Both the position numbers and the translations under genes were made by a program. Below are positions 1-30,660 of a stretch of 64,000 nt of DNA, one piece after another. The stretch covers positions 5,599,084 to 5,663,083 of the forward strand of contig OY482850.1 of the NCBI GenBank assembly GCA_960531495.1, in the 5' to 3' direction. Source of the DNA: Zeus faber. Its lineage: Eukaryota > Chordata > Actinopteri > Zeiformes > Zeidae. Position 1 is the stretch's first letter. Each line of letters opens with the position of its first letter. The notes beneath the pieces were generated by a model. That model was not told the origin of the DNA. It was given only the letters and a program-made list of their open reading frames with translations, and did not search any database.

Positions 1-10
1 CCACTCCGGC

Positions 11-345
11 CTCCCCGGCCAAGGCTGAGTATGTTCCTGAATCATTGGCCGATCCTGCTGAGGCTCGCCCCGTTCCTGTTCCAGAGCCACCAGCCTCCCC
101 TGCCGAGGCTCAGCATGTTTCTGAGTCGTTGGCCGATCCTGCTGAGGCTTGCCCTGTTCCTGTTCCTGATTCGTCAGCCTCTCCCGCCGAGGCTCAGCAC
201 ATTCCTGAGTCATTTGCCGATCCAGCTGAGGGTACCCCTGTTCCATTTCACGAGTCATCAGCCTCTCCTACCGAGGCTCCCCCTGTTCCTGAGCCATCGG
301 CATCCCCTGCCGAATCTCGGCCAGTCCCGTTCCCGAGACGTCTGC
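11..345 (+). repeat. 84-bp coding tandem repeat (28-residue Pro/Ala-rich unit)
   Basis: Three full tandem units of 84 bp (about 11-93, 94-177, 178-261) and a degenerate fourth. In the plus frame beginning at 45 each encodes a 28-residue unit of the kind ASPAEAQHVSESLADPAEA followed by PVPVP. Substitutions between units keep the frame open, and the frame is open through the left window edge. It runs on to a stop at 582-584. I do not recognise a family. It could be the C-terminal part of a retroelement ORF or of a host low-complexity protein. Confidence 0.6.
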
Positions 346-584
346 CGCCTATCCTGAGGTCCAGCCCGATTCCCTGCCTGTTCCTGGACCCTGATCCTCT
401 GCCTGGTTCCCTGCCGATAAATTTGCCCTTTGACTGTTCCCCTAGTTTTGACACCTGCCTGTTCTTCAATAAACCATTTACCCTCGCACCTACTCCTGAG
501 CCTCCTCCATGTCCTTCATTTGGGTTCACCAGACTAGATTGTAACAGTTATAGAAGCAATCAACTGTGTGTGGTGGGATGCTAG
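45..584 (+). CDS. Proline-rich repeat ORF, unrecognised, 5' end outside window
   Basis: Open frame of about 180 codons from the first in-window ATG; the true start probably lies left of the window. It has three Pro/Ala/Glu repeats of 28 residues, then a Pro/Leu-rich tail. An AATAAA hexamer sits inside the ORF at 468-473, followed by a Pro-rich stretch ending near TRLDCNS. A coding end overlapping a polyadenylation signal resembles the 3' end of fish LTR-type elements, so this is more likely repeat-derived than a host gene. No domain was recognised. Confidence 0.3.
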   Translation: MADPAEARPVPVPEPPASPAEAQHVSESLADPAEACPVPVPDSSASPAEAQHIPESFADPAEGTPVPFHESSASPTEAPPVPEPSASPAESRPVPFPRRLPPILRSSPIPCLFLDPDPLPGSLPINLPFDCSPSFDTCLFFNKPFTLAPTPEPPPCPSFGFTRLDCNSYRSNQLCVVGC

Positions 585-796
585 TAGTGTTGATTTGTAA
601 TAACACAATTATTGAGCTAGGGTTTTGTGGATATTGCTGAAAACACAGGCCTACCGGGGGTCCCCAACTTAAACCATTTCATGGGTAAAAAAGGTTGAGT
701 ACTCCTCAACCTCACTATACTAGGTGTATACATTAAACTTTAGGTGTACAGCAGGATATAGTATACTTGGCACTAGATATTGAAACAATAGTCAGC

Positions 797-802
797 TTTA
801 TT
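797..802 (-). promoter_or_regulatory. cyb5r2: Candidate cyb5r2 polyadenylation signal
   Basis: AATAAA on the minus strand (TTTATT on plus), about 160 nt past the cyb5r2 stop. It is the nearest canonical hexamer; usage cannot be seen from sequence. Confidence 0.45.
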
Positions 803-961
803 TAAAAAAAATGATCAAAGACATGTATTTCCGTGGTATATCAACAAATACAATTTCACTCTGAAAATGTCTATCTAATGTGATCTTACAGTTTGAGGTT
901 TAACATGGTATGTGATTTGAAACTATTACTATTCACTGAGGAGAGTTAAAGTAGCCAGCAG

Positions 962-1134
962 CTAGTATGCAAAGATGCCATCCGCTTTATATCCCAGTTT
1001 ATCCAGATTGGGCAGACAGGAATACTGGATCATGGGTGGAGGACCACACAGGACAACGAGGACGTCATTTGATGCAGGAGGAAGGTGGACCTTGATCATG
1101 TCGCTGGTTATAAACCCTGAACTGTAGCTCCAGT
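962..1134 (-). CDS. cyb5r2: cyb5r2 terminal coding exon 9
   Basis: 173 nt including the TAG stop at 962-964. Encodes [19 protein letters not shown], then the NADH-binding LCGPPPMIQ and a C-terminus ending KADGIFAY. Acceptor TTCTGCAG|ACTGG. Confidence 0.93.
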
Positions 1135-4100
1135 CTGCAGAAAAATACAATCACACGATCATACATACATTCTAATTAATAAATACATGTGTTATTTCCC
1201 AAGAGATGCTCAAAGCTCTTCAGATAGACCACGTTTTGTTATATGTGTGCGAGCATAAAATGGAACTAGGTTTTTAACCGATTGTAATCACGTAATATTT
1301 CAACTATGCCACAATCAACATGTCAAATGTCAATATTGCGCTTTCTATTCTCTTTCTACTTTCTTTCGGGGAGGTTTAAGTGCTGTTATCAGGGCCGTTT
1401 CTATGCAGTTGCATAGGGCCCCCGAAGCCACCAGGGGCCCCTAGGCTGCAATTTATATGTTAAGTATTTATCAATTGCAATGTTTGCCTTAATTTTGATT
1501 CCTTAAATTTGTTCCTAACATTTAAAATAAACATTTAAGGAGAATGCAGCATATGTCCAATTTACAGTATGCACGTTTGAGAGATGTTACAGTAAAATAC
1601 CGATTGGATAAATCCTGTCAGTTTTCAGGAGTCTCTTGATGTTGGGGAGCCTCTGTGTCTTCCACTTATCATTTTCTGTAGGTTTAAATGGCTGGGGTCA
1701 ACTTGAGATGTTTGATTTGAATTTGAGAGAAAAAAAGCCTCTTTTCCTCTTAATGTGCACCAGATTGATCCTTTTAAATGTTAAATGCATGCCCCCAGAC
1801 GACCTTAGAGGGTTTGGAATCCCCCCATCATAGTTCCACAAAATAGGGGCCCATTTTCATAGGGCCCCCAGAAAGCTAGAGACGGCACTGACTGTTATGA
1901 TAGTACAAACGAAAGAAAAGTACTCTTTGGCTGGAGTAACTCCCAAATCCTGGATCATTTAAAATATTTTTTCGGTACGGCGAAATCGTCTGGAATTTTA
2001 CATCACAAATAGGGTGCATATAGGAGCAATAAAACAATGGAATGGGCTGTTTTAGAGAGGGGGCATGATTCAATCACATAGACCAGAACACAAGAATAAC
2101 TTCAAATTAAAAAATGTAATATGACAAAAATGTTTTTATTAGGTCTCCCGACTGAGAAAATGGTCAAATTTTTGCTTTTTTTATTTTTTTCAGTAATAGG
2201 TTAAAATACATGGAAAAAAAATAAAATGGAAATTGGTTTTCATCGACAATTGAGATGGTCCAATAACCAACCAGTGCAATAACACTTTATGCGGTAGGCT
2301 TCTTCTGCTTCTAATCTACAATTAGTTCCATAATGGGTTTTCCCCACTATGGGACTAATGGACATGAGACGAGACAAGACAAAGTATGTTGCTGCAGTCC
2401 TGCTCCTCATAAAAAAGGAACATTATTACACACACAGGAAGTTTTAATTGCTCTTGGGATTTATGCCAAAAGACGAGAGCGTTTTCCTAAGCCGCTCCCA
2501 GGGCCTGTTTGTGATCTTGTAGAACCAGCACCACCCCTTAGCCCAGGAGGGATCATTTTTCCTCTCTCGATACAGTTCTGTTTCTTGTTTAACTCGCCAA
2601 TGTTGACAGTCAGCGGTATCTGCAGTGTTGTTATAAGCACACAGGCCTTGAGAGGGATTTCTTCACTTTTTTTAAGTAATGTTTTTTTTCCATGCCATTA
2701 ATCAACATTGGTTTCACCCATTTCTCTTTCTTATCCCTGGACACCTATGTGCCCTACTGGCCACCAACTATTTTGTATGAATTAAAGATGTGCCTTCCAG
2801 ATGAGCCTGTCAGACATGATGTCCGAGGCCATTTGGTCTTAGTTTTAAATATTTGTAAGGAAGCGACTGGCTTACCTTTCAGAGGTCTGTCCAGTGTGAA
2901 CCACAGCTTGAGTTTCTCAGGGTGATTCCTATTTAACTCCTCCAGCTCCTCCCTCAGTAGAATATCTGTCTCAGTCTAAATAACAGAGGAGGGAGAGAGA
3001 GAAATGAGAATGGCTGATCCAAAGGATTATTCTCTGCCCGTATACCTGTGATCTACTGTATAAACATGAGCTCAGGTCATATTTTTCAATTGCAAAGGGA
3101 TTTTTGGAGTATGTATGCAAATTGAGCTAAAACTTTCACGAAAAGTCACCAATCTTTTAACCCCAACTACAGAGAGCTCAATTATTTTCCCAGTGAGCAC
3201 TTCTGAAAAGGAAACGGAATTAGACGCAACGTTATGCTGGCTTAGTGGGAAATGCTGGATATTTAGGATATTTAGGATATTTCTCTTTCTGTTTCTTTTC
3301 TAGCATTTGGAATTGTTTGCTTACATGGTAACAAGCAGATATTAAAGTGCAATCCGTTAGATTGTATGTGTGGATGACACTTCAAGTCCCAGAATTCCAT
3401 TCAAAATTAAATGTTCTTTTTTTGGATTTCTCATTCATATTGACAATTTGCGAACAACAATGAGCTATGCTGTCTATTTATGCATGCCCAAATGCATTCT
3501 GGGTGGGAAGGGAGGATCCCGCCACCAATAATGGGAACAGCATATAGAGGAGGGCAAATAGATTAAATGTTGAATGGCTGTTTCTAAAACAGTACCAGCT
3601 ACAAAAAAAAGTCTGAAACATGGAAGGTTAAAATATTTTTTTAACACAATAATCTTACACTTATTACAATTAACACTTTAAGCGTCCCTCAGGTGAAGCA
3701 AATGCAAAGGACTGACCTGGTTGGCAAATATGAGCGAGCACTTGGTGTTGTCTGAAGGGTCGGCTGTGATGCTGCGAATCAGCTGCAGCATGGGAGTGAT
3801 GCCTGAAAAAGTAAGAGAGTCACATCATTATAGAGATGTAGGGTCGAGGGAATAAGTTGATCAGAAATGTTCTAATGATCTATTATCTATCTAAGTACAA
3901 CTGAATGTAGTGTATATCATTCAGTTATATAGAAGCACATTAAATATAAAGAAGATTATTACAGTAGTTCATTGATTGTACTCTGAAAAACTGCATGCAT
4001 TAAATAAGTTTGTGTCTTAGCAGAAATGAACAAATAACCTGTGCCTCCAGCAATCATCCCAATATGTTTTAAGGTCTTGACCTTGGGCTCAGACTTCTTG

Positions 4101-4669
4101 TCGAGTCGGATGGAGAATTTACCTGCAGAGGTGAGGGGCATCACAAGATGACAGCGTGCAAAAAAATAAATATTCTCGGACACAATCTTCCTTCTCTTTC
4201 TATATGCCTTAATTTCCCACTAAGCTCCATACCCTTCCCCTTGTACACCAGCAGTCCACTGGGTCCGCGGAAGTCGATGGAGTCTCCGACGGCCATGTTA
4301 TCCAGGTACTGAGACATCTTCCCTCCCTCCGGGAATGACGGGTGGGTGTTCTTGTAGTACACCTATGAAGCAGGTTCAAATGATGGCATAATATGATATT
4401 CAGTTTTAGTGAATACATTTTTTTCCAACATTGGGGGCTCCATTGACACTTTAGTTGAAGGATCACAGAACACACGAACAAAAAAATGTCTGAAATAAGA
4501 CTGATTCCATAATAAAGATAATAATAATATGTATAATAATATTTATAAAAATTCTAACAACAATTATAATGTTATAATAATAATAATAATAGTGTAATAA
4601 TAATAATAATAATAATATTTATAAAAATTCTAACAACAACAATAATAATGTAATAATAATGATAACACT

Positions 4670-4708
<39 letters not shown>

Positions 4709-5009
4709 TTACTGTAATAATAATAATGATAATATAACTAACATTATATATGCATTATATATATATGCATACATGTTACTTTCTCAAAACAAAAGTTACA
4801 AAGAAGTCAAAAAGAAAGAAAGAAAGAGAGAAAGAAAGAAAGAAAGAAAGAAACCACCAGAAATGACCACATAAAAGAGACAATTTCCTGAGTCTGTAGA
4901 TATTTAATGGAAATCTTGCGTTCTTTATCAATTAAGAGATTGACATTATTCACTGTAATCTAACATTATATGAACGATTATTATTAATATTATTATTATA
5001 ATTATTATA

Positions 5010-5044
<35 letters not shown>

Positions 5045-5228
5045 CATTATCATGATTATGATTATGATTATGATTATGATCATCTATGGATTTTCAGCAG
5101 TTCTAAGCACCTTAACCACGAGGTCGACATGTCCCTGGTCCTCGTCACTGGAAACCGGGGTGTAAGCTCGGACCACCAGGGCACCATTCACCTTGGCTGA
5201 CAGGTACACATGCTGGCCTGGGATAGAG

Positions 5229-5327
<99 letters not shown>

Positions 5328-6716
5328 TGTGTGCATGGGTGTGCATGTGTGTGCATGCGTGTGTGTGTGTGTGTGGCAAAGTTTCAGAAGACAAGAGGAT
5401 AGGATTAGATAGTCTTGCATAACTAGGAGGCCATAATATAAGGATAGTTCTACATGTTCATGACGTTTTCAGTGGTTTAACCGATAGCGGCGTGCTGTGG
5501 GATTATTTCAACGTAAAATGTGTGTAAAAAGGTTTGGGGTTTAGCAAGTTAACTTGGAATGATACACTGTGACATCCTGTGTCTTCAGTAGCTCTGCAAC
5601 CACAGCAATGCCACTTCGGAAGCGTTTACATGGAATGATAGATGGAAAGAAGAACGTTGAGACGGTACCTATGGGCAGCCCAAGGACGTGGCTTGGAGAC
5701 GGCAGGCCGAACCGAAACTTCTTGGTGTCATGGCTGATTTCCTGTATGAAGACAATGACTTTTTTTCAAGCCAGCACACAACCCACACGCATGCAGAGGA
5801 CATGGTCCTCCCTCAGATCTCCACTGGGTAAACATTAGTTAAATCTGGCAATGCTTCACCGCTGTGGCCCCTCATGAAACAAATCGGTCTACCTCTTTCT
5901 CTAAAAGACGGAGCGGATATTTGAGGGTGTTATCCTGCAGAGTGATGGGCTGTCTCCTCTTCTTCTTTTCTCCTCCGGATCCTCGGAGGAAGAAGTACAA
6001 CACCGCGACCGCCACCACGGTCAAAGCCACCACCACGGGGACCGTCTGTGGGGAACAATCTCACAGTTAGTGTGTGCAGGAACCTAAAACATTATTACAA
6101 ACATATCAGTGCTGAGCTCCTCAAGAAAAACGTACCTTTTCGTTTTCGTCTAAGCCTTCAGTTTTCATTCAATTGACCTTTTTAAAACTGCCGACAATTT
6201 CAAGTTTGTGCAGGAAACCTGTGTACCAGCTGAAGTGCTGCATACAATTTCAATATCGATATTTAATGTCGTTTTGAGTAAATTAATGACATCCGCCACA
6301 ATCGCTAGAAAACCGTTGTATGGTATATATTATATTACAAATATTTAATTTAATCTGACAACAGAACGTTGTACTCGGCAGAGGATGGGTTGCACCAACC
6401 AGGATTAAATTAGCCTGACTTTGGAGCTGATCGAGGATTAGTTGATCCAGGCTTCGAACACACATGCACGGGTCAAACTTAGAAAGTAAATTGAGAATAA
6501 AAACAAGATTAAAAAAAGATTCCTGATACATGTTTTTTTATCTTTTATCGGGAATTAAAGTTTGGTGCAACAGGATTAATTCCTAAACCTTGATTTAAAC
6601 CAGGTTTAGACCTAATCCAGGTTGGATTAGTCTCAAAAATGTCAAATAAGGTTGAAATATGTTTAAAAAATAAAAATAAAAAAATCACAATTCAGTCTTA
6701 CCGGACTCTGATCCAT
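962..6716 (-). CDS. cyb5r2: NADH-cytochrome b5 reductase 2 (9 coding exons, 306 aa)
   Basis: Flavoprotein that passes electrons from NADH through FAD to cytochrome b5, used in lipid desaturation, elongation and methaemoglobin reduction. Joined exons are 6716-6702, 6045-5893, 5741-5669, 5217-5111, 4362-4233, 4122-4039, 3802-3717, 2975-2876 and 1134-962; all have GT-AG junctions and sum to 921 nt with no frame break. Visible are an N-terminal hydrophobic anchor (about residues 6-25), the FAD-binding RAYTPVSS (97-104) and GGKMSQYL (about 129-136), the NADH-binding GGTGITPM (about 185-192) and CGPPP (279-283), and the C-terminus GIFAY. RAYTP rather than RPYTP, the FxY ending and the ovch2 neighbour favour CYB5R2 over CYB5R1/R3. 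Human CYB5R2 lacks such an anchor, so the paralogue call is good rather than certain. Confidence 0.9.
1135..2875 (-). other. cyb5r2: cyb5r2 intron 8
   Basis: Besides the hAT-like MITE, it holds A/T-rich sequence and a plus-strand open frame at 2333-2701 with no recognisable domain. I see no coding evidence there. Confidence 0.5.
1390..1890. mobile_element. Non-autonomous hAT-like MITE with 8-bp TSD
   Basis: 501 bp in cyb5r2 intron 8. The ends are imperfect inverted repeats, CAGGGCCGTTTCTA at left and CAGTGCCGTCTCTA reading in from the right, each followed by GGGCCC-rich inverted tracts. Flanks are GCTGTTAT (1382-1389) and ACTGTTAT (1891-1898), an 8-bp duplication with one mismatch. CAG-type termini with 8-bp duplications are the hAT signature. 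No transposase frame is present. Confidence 0.7.
2876..2975 (-). CDS. cyb5r2: cyb5r2 coding exon 8
   Basis: 100 nt. Encodes [14 protein letters not shown] and [14 protein letters not shown]. Acceptor TTATTTAG|ACTGAG, donor AAAG|GTAAGC. Confidence 0.92.
3717..3802 (-). CDS. cyb5r2: cyb5r2 coding exon 7
   Basis: 86 nt. Encodes [20 protein letters not shown] and CSLIFANQ, completing GGTGITPM. Acceptor TTTTCAG|GCATC, donor CAG|GTCAGT. Confidence 0.92.
4039..4122 (-). CDS. cyb5r2: cyb5r2 coding exon 6
   Basis: 84 nt. Encodes [19 protein letters not shown] then IGMIAGGTG, the start of the NADH-binding Rossmann half. Acceptor TCTGCAG|GTAAAT, donor ACAG|GTTATT. Confidence 0.9.
4233..4362 (-). CDS. 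cyb5r2: cyb5r2 coding exon 5
   Basis: 130 nt. Encodes [20 protein letters not shown] and [23 protein letters not shown] contacts the FAD pyrophosphate in this family. Acceptor TTCATAG|GTGTAC, donor AAGG|GTATGG. Confidence 0.92.
4495..5078. repeat. A/T-rich microsatellite cluster: (TAA)n, (GAAA)n, (TTA/TCA)n
   Basis: cyb5r2 intron 4. Imperfect TAA trinucleotides at 4495-4730, GAAA/GAGA tetranucleotides at about 4808-4852, then TTATTA and TTATCA/TGATTA units at 4978-5078. Confidence 0.9.
5111..5217 (-). CDS. cyb5r2: cyb5r2 coding exon 4 (FAD-binding motif)
   Basis: 107 nt encoding [16 protein letters not shown] then [13 protein letters not shown], the flavin-binding motif. Donor AAG|GTGCTT. 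The acceptor (TATCCCAG) lies about 14 nt from a long CA/GT microsatellite. Confidence 0.92.
5231..5374. repeat. (GT)n microsatellite
   Basis: Pure (GT)47 at 5231-5324, degrading into GTGCAT-containing units to 5374. In cyb5r2 pre-mRNA this reads (CA)n just upstream of the exon 4 acceptor. Confidence 0.97.
5669..5741 (-). CDS. cyb5r2: cyb5r2 coding exon 3
   Basis: 73 nt. Encodes [16 protein letters not shown] and HVLGLPIG, the first strands of the FAD-binding barrel. Acceptor ATACAG|GAAATC, donor ATAG|GTACCG. Confidence 0.88.
5893..6045 (-). CDS. cyb5r2: cyb5r2 coding exon 2 (membrane anchor)
   Basis: 153 nt, phase 0 in and out. Acceptor CCCCACAG|ACGG, donor GAG|GTAGAC. Encodes a Val/Ala-rich hydrophobic helix ending LYFFL, a basic KKKRR cluster, then PITLQD and [10 protein letters not shown], the family segment before the FAD domain. 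Confidence 0.88.
6702..6716 (-). CDS. cyb5r2: cyb5r2 coding exon 1 (start codon)
   Basis: Five codons, MDQSP, beginning at the ATG 6716-6714 and ending at donor CCG|GTAAGA. The exon is too short to be found without the downstream phase-0 exon. It sits at the edge of the CpG-rich promoter block. Confidence 0.75.
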
Positions 6717-7000
6717 GACTTCAGTGCGTCGGCGTCCTGCCCCCAGCACTACCTGTGCGATCAGAGTCCAGGTGCTGACGCCCTCTCCACCGCCCCCGCT
6801 CCCGCCGCGTGGGGCCTCTCCGAGGGGGGCGGGGTTTCAGCATGTGGGCGCGGTCAATACAAGTCCGAGGAGCCAATAGGACGTGAGCTCTCGCCGCCAC
6901 ACGCGCCGTACGGCGGGGCCACAGGCCAGAGGAGAGTAGAGCCACGTCACACCACTGGGGGGGCGGAGGGCAAAGGAGGAGGCGGAGAACCGTTGCATTG
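6717..7000 (-). promoter_or_regulatory. cyb5r2: CpG-rich promoter region of cyb5r2
   Basis: GC- and CpG-rich block in AT-rich surroundings, directly upstream of the cyb5r2 ATG. It has a GC box GGGGCGGGG at 6826-6834 and an AGCCAATAGG (CCAAT-type) motif near 6871. There is no obvious TATA box. A housekeeping-type CpG promoter is inferred. Confidence 0.65.
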
Positions 7001-8134
7001 CGTGGCGCTGCACACATTCTTTTTTTAAATAATAATAGGTGGATAAAAACATATAACAATTACACGTCATAAAACAATGCATTTGTCAAAACACAGGTTG
7101 TTTTGAAAGGCTCTTCATCTAGGTGATAAAAAACAAAACATCAACATGATTTTTCCTCGCAAGGTGCATTGGTTGACAGAACATCGGTTGTAACTTATAA
7201 GTTTACTTATAAAACTGTTGAGGGGGTTGTTTAACGTTTAACTGAAGGGCCTTTGTTTACTGCGCCCTCTACTGACATTAACTCACTAACACTGACATTG
7301 TCAATGTTGACATTCTCCCCATGCATGTCCAGGCCTCTCCGTAGAGGTTGTTTTTTTTTAGGTTAATATCGAAAGGTCTCCAGCTGATGAATGACAACGG
7401 AAAACAATTCAGGCTCAAAGTAAAGTTTATTAAAAGCATAACCTGGTTTTCAAGTGTTTCTGAGTGTGAGCAGGTTGGATCCCACATTTTATTGGATAAC
7501 ATTGGTTATGTAGTAGAACTGAAGTACAGGCATTCAATGATGACAATTCATGTATATCATGATGGTGTATATAATTTGATATTCAGCATGGGTGTTATGT
7601 TTGCCATAACAAGATGTGTTTCCTGTAGAAAATAAGTCTAATAAATGGAGCTTCAAGGGACACAAATTAGAAGAGAAGAAAAGTGATACATATACAGTAT
7701 ATAATGTATAACATATAGTATATAATTTTACACATGATCAAGGTGCAAAGCATACAGTGTGATGGTACAAAAAATGATATAAAACCTTTAAAAGCAGTTA
7801 AGATTCACAACCAATTTTTTGGTTAATTAAAAAGTTGTCATCAACGCTGCAAGGCTCTTCTCCACCTCGCTGTTCTAGCTCCTTGGATGGAGAAAGATTG
7901 ATTGAGTATATGCTCTTTAGACTTTGTAATTACGGTTGTAAATGAGGCCCCAGATCTGTGACTGTGACAAGTTACCAGGATCCAAAAAAACTGGAGTTAG
8001 GGATGAAGTACGACAGGGTTCGATTTCTGGAGTTCATTTTCATACATGACTTGTGCTACAGCATCATCCTTCATCATCATCATCATCATCATCATCCATG
8101 CTCTACACCTAATAAAATTGAAGCTCAATAAATC
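7001..8134. other. Intergenic region between cyb5r2 promoter and ovch2 3' end
   Basis: AT-rich sequence without convincing coding frames; the frame at 7348-7635 (+) lacks domains or splice context. A short (CAT)n tract lies near 8072-8096. Confidence 0.5.
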
Positions 8135-8140
8135 TTTATT
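8135..8140 (-). promoter_or_regulatory. ovch2: Candidate ovch2 polyadenylation signal
   Basis: AATAAA on the minus strand about 75 nt past the ovch2 stop, in AT-rich sequence. Confidence 0.5.
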
Positions 8141-8213
8141 TACTACCAGAGTCTTTAGGTTTTCCAGGTTAATGGTTTGATTACACGGCGAGGACGGGTG
8201 AGAACTCAGTGTT

Positions 8214-27994
<19,781 letters not shown>

Positions 27995-27999
27995 TGTTA

Positions 28000-28054
28000 C
28001 CGCATCCTGCCAGGAAGACAAATTGATTGGAATGCCCCCCTCCCCTGTTTGGGT

Positions 28055-28094
<40 letters not shown>

Positions 28095-29640
28095 CTCTTT
28101 AACAAGACAGTAAAAAATAAAAGGAGCTGAGGCCTACTTGGAGGACTCCAAAAAAGGTCACAGCGGCAAAAACACCCCAACGTGCCAAGATTTACCGATA
28201 GTAAAATGCCTATTATTTGACAGCGATAATAAAATACTGACGTTTGCTTTGTCTTGCTTTGAACTCAAACATGGCAAGTGCAGATATCTTTTGTACGAGA
28301 TCTTGAGGAGATATCGTGGCCAGCTGTGATAGATTATTAGGTTATTATTGAAATAATTCAGGTTTAAAGAATTTATTTACTTTGGCTGGTCACCCATGAG
28401 GATGATAAAGGCTCTTCAACTTGATGAGGTTTTTCCATCGTGGTTAATGTCAATTGAACGTAATGCAGAAGAGGGACGTGAAGGCCTTCCTAAATATAAC
28501 AAATCCATTTTTTTCATTGATAAATGTGCCAATATGAATTAGACCATACAAGTACCTACCCCCTACAAAAAGGGTATCATTAAGGGTATCAGGTAAAAAG
28601 TAATCATTTTTGGAAGTTTTCACCATGACAAAAAAACCCCGCACCAAAACAGCTTATTCTGCCCTTTTAGTCTTGAAAAACAGATGGAGCGCCTCATATG
28701 GATGTATCCCCTTGTAATGGTTAATGCGTGTGGGCGAGTCTTAGTATGTCCCTCTACCACACGATACATCGAATCCCCCCCATCAATCAGTTTGACACCA
28801 AATATACATTGATGGCTCTAATCATTTCAAACATTCAGTGGGTAACCAGCGATTGACATTAAAAGACTGTGTCATAGCCTCATAACTCCCCCGGCTCCTC
28901 TTGTTTTGTGCTCCCTGACGCTCCGAGCCCCCCCAGGGGAAGGGGGCTGCGCGGGGGGTGGTGACTCAATGCTTGGCGGTTGCCTCGTTGCCTGGCTGCG
29001 GTCGTCAGGCGCCAACTTGTTGCCAGGTGAAGAAGGTCCCAGGAACGGCAGGAACTCCAATTGGACCACGCATTGGGAATTCAGGGCCCCGTGCGAGGCA
29101 GTCGGGAAGTGGCTTTTTCATGATCTGTTTCATAATCAAGGAACAGCGTTAGGTTCAATAATGTACCTCGCACCTGAAGAAGAAGGGCGACCATTGCAAT
29201 GCATTTCTCCTTCTGGTCACATGCTATGGTCCTGTCCTGTATGGGGGGGATTCTTTCCATAAATGACTGAGATGGATTTTCCCCTATATTGTTTTATGTA
29301 AGTCAAATCTTTATTTATATATAACTCAATGGTTACAAAGTGCTTTACAAGCAGTTCCTTTTCAGATTTTCAATCAAAAACTGAAAAGGAAAAAAAAAGA
29401 AAAACTTAAGTAAGGAATATAAAACACGATGAAATAAGTTAAAAACAAAACACATTTAAATCAGGAGGATAAAACCAAAAATACCACGAAACTTAAGTAA
29501 AGTGACATTACTTCAAATGTGACACAATGTGACTGGATATGGATTCTTGTTTTTGTCTGTTTGGTTATTGATGCCTGGCCATTAATATTTTCTGTAAGTA
29601 AAAAAATAAAGCAGGATATTTATATATTATTGTGGCAGTT
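28000..29640. other. ovch2 upstream / intergenic region
   Basis: Contains (GA)n at 28057-28088 and a GC-richer stretch at 28890-29110 with short frames on both strands but no recognisable domain. At 29300-29360 there is an element-like tail (TAAATAAAG reading on minus, next to AAAGTGCTTTACA). No CpG promoter was seen for ovch2; a tissue-restricted promoter is possible. Confidence 0.4.
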
Positions 29641-29659
29641 CACCTACCACCAAAGTGAC

Positions 29660-29990
29660 ATTTTCAGGGACCTCCGGTCCCAGAGACACAGACGACAGGG
29701 TTGTAGACACATCAGTTTATTGTAGAGAGTGGGCTGGTTGGAATTAGCCAGAGAACAGATGGAGATGGGTCATGACAGGGGCTCCTCTCCTGTGTGTGTG
29801 TGGGGATGGGGGTTTTACCTGTTGCCCGTTAGACCAACCAACAAACAACAGGTACGCAGCCACTCTGATCCTGGGCTCCAATTACCTAGACCCAGGTCAG
29901 GTGTGGCTGCTCAACCCCCACACCAAACTGAGGCCAGGGAGAATACCTGGCCAAAGCCTGCCTGCCCTGCCGCCCCCAAACAAAGAAAAT
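29660..29990 (-). repeat. Interspersed repeat copy A (possible solo LTR)
   Basis: Shares several ordered blocks with 48470-48690, including GGAATTAGCCAG, CATGTCATGACAGGGG-type, GATGGGGGTTTTA and CAGGTCAGGTGT. On the minus strand each copy ends near AATAAACTG, a polyadenylation-like hexamer, so a solo LTR read on minus is plausible. Matching TG..CA ends were not established. Confidence 0.5.
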
Positions 29991-30627
29991 GACAGAAATC
30001 GATTGAAATAGAGTTGAAAAGCAGGTTGTTTTTTCATCTTTGTTCACTCATTGTTAGAAAACAGAGTTAAGAGGTAGTTGTCCATGAATTAATTGTATTA
30101 TTGTGTTTTGAATCGCACTCCAATGTCTTCATCGGTTTTCAGTTTCTATTTATTTTTTATATCCAGGGTTTTATTCTTTGCTTTTATAAATAGAGATTAC
30201 AAAAACAGGTTTATTTTGTTTCTCCGTGGAATAATAATGAGGCATAGGCTCGACTCTGAGGGCCAGTTGCTAGGCAACAGGTGTCAAGTGAGGGCACCAC
30301 CCTAAACAGATTGGATCGTACATTACTATTAACCTGTGAGGGTGATGACATTGCCCATTATGTAGATCCATCTAGGGTTTAGTGGTAACAGGCGGAGACG
30401 AGGAGCGTAGATAATCACACCCTACGTTGTTCCCTTTGAGCAGCCTATTAAAATAACAATAATATTATTATACCATTTGTATATGACAAACCAGAACTTT
30501 TGAGAGAATGATAACTTACATAATAACAAAACAGAATAGAGGGCAGCCCAGGTTACTTCCCAGTAGCTATTAAAGCTTAATGGGGCCCTTTGATAGCCTC
30601 CACCTTTAATCTCCCTCGCCTGATACC

Positions 30628-30660
30628 GACCGTGTGTGTGTGTGTGTGTGTGTGTGTGAG
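30628..30660. repeat. (GT)n microsatellite
   Basis: About 14 GT units in the intergenic region between far1 and ovch2. Confidence 0.95.

Noticed and set aside
5084-5420. His/Thr- and Cys/Val-rich frames on both strands
   Set aside because: Translation of the (GT)n microsatellite next to cyb5r2 exon 4.
6340-6640. MITE with GGTTGCACCAACC/TTTGGTGCAACAGG ends
   Set aside because: Only about a dozen bases pair as inverted repeats and no target duplication was found; too weak to call.
962-6716. CYB5R3 or CYB5R1 as the identity
   Set aside because: RAYTPVSS and the FxY C-terminus fit CYB5R2 better, and ovch2 is the expected neighbour of CYB5R2. Kept as a stated uncertainty.
28890-29110. CpG promoter or exon for an extra gene
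   Set aside because: Slightly GC-rich with short frames on both strands, but no splice-linked exon, no domain and no CpG density comparable with the two real promoters.
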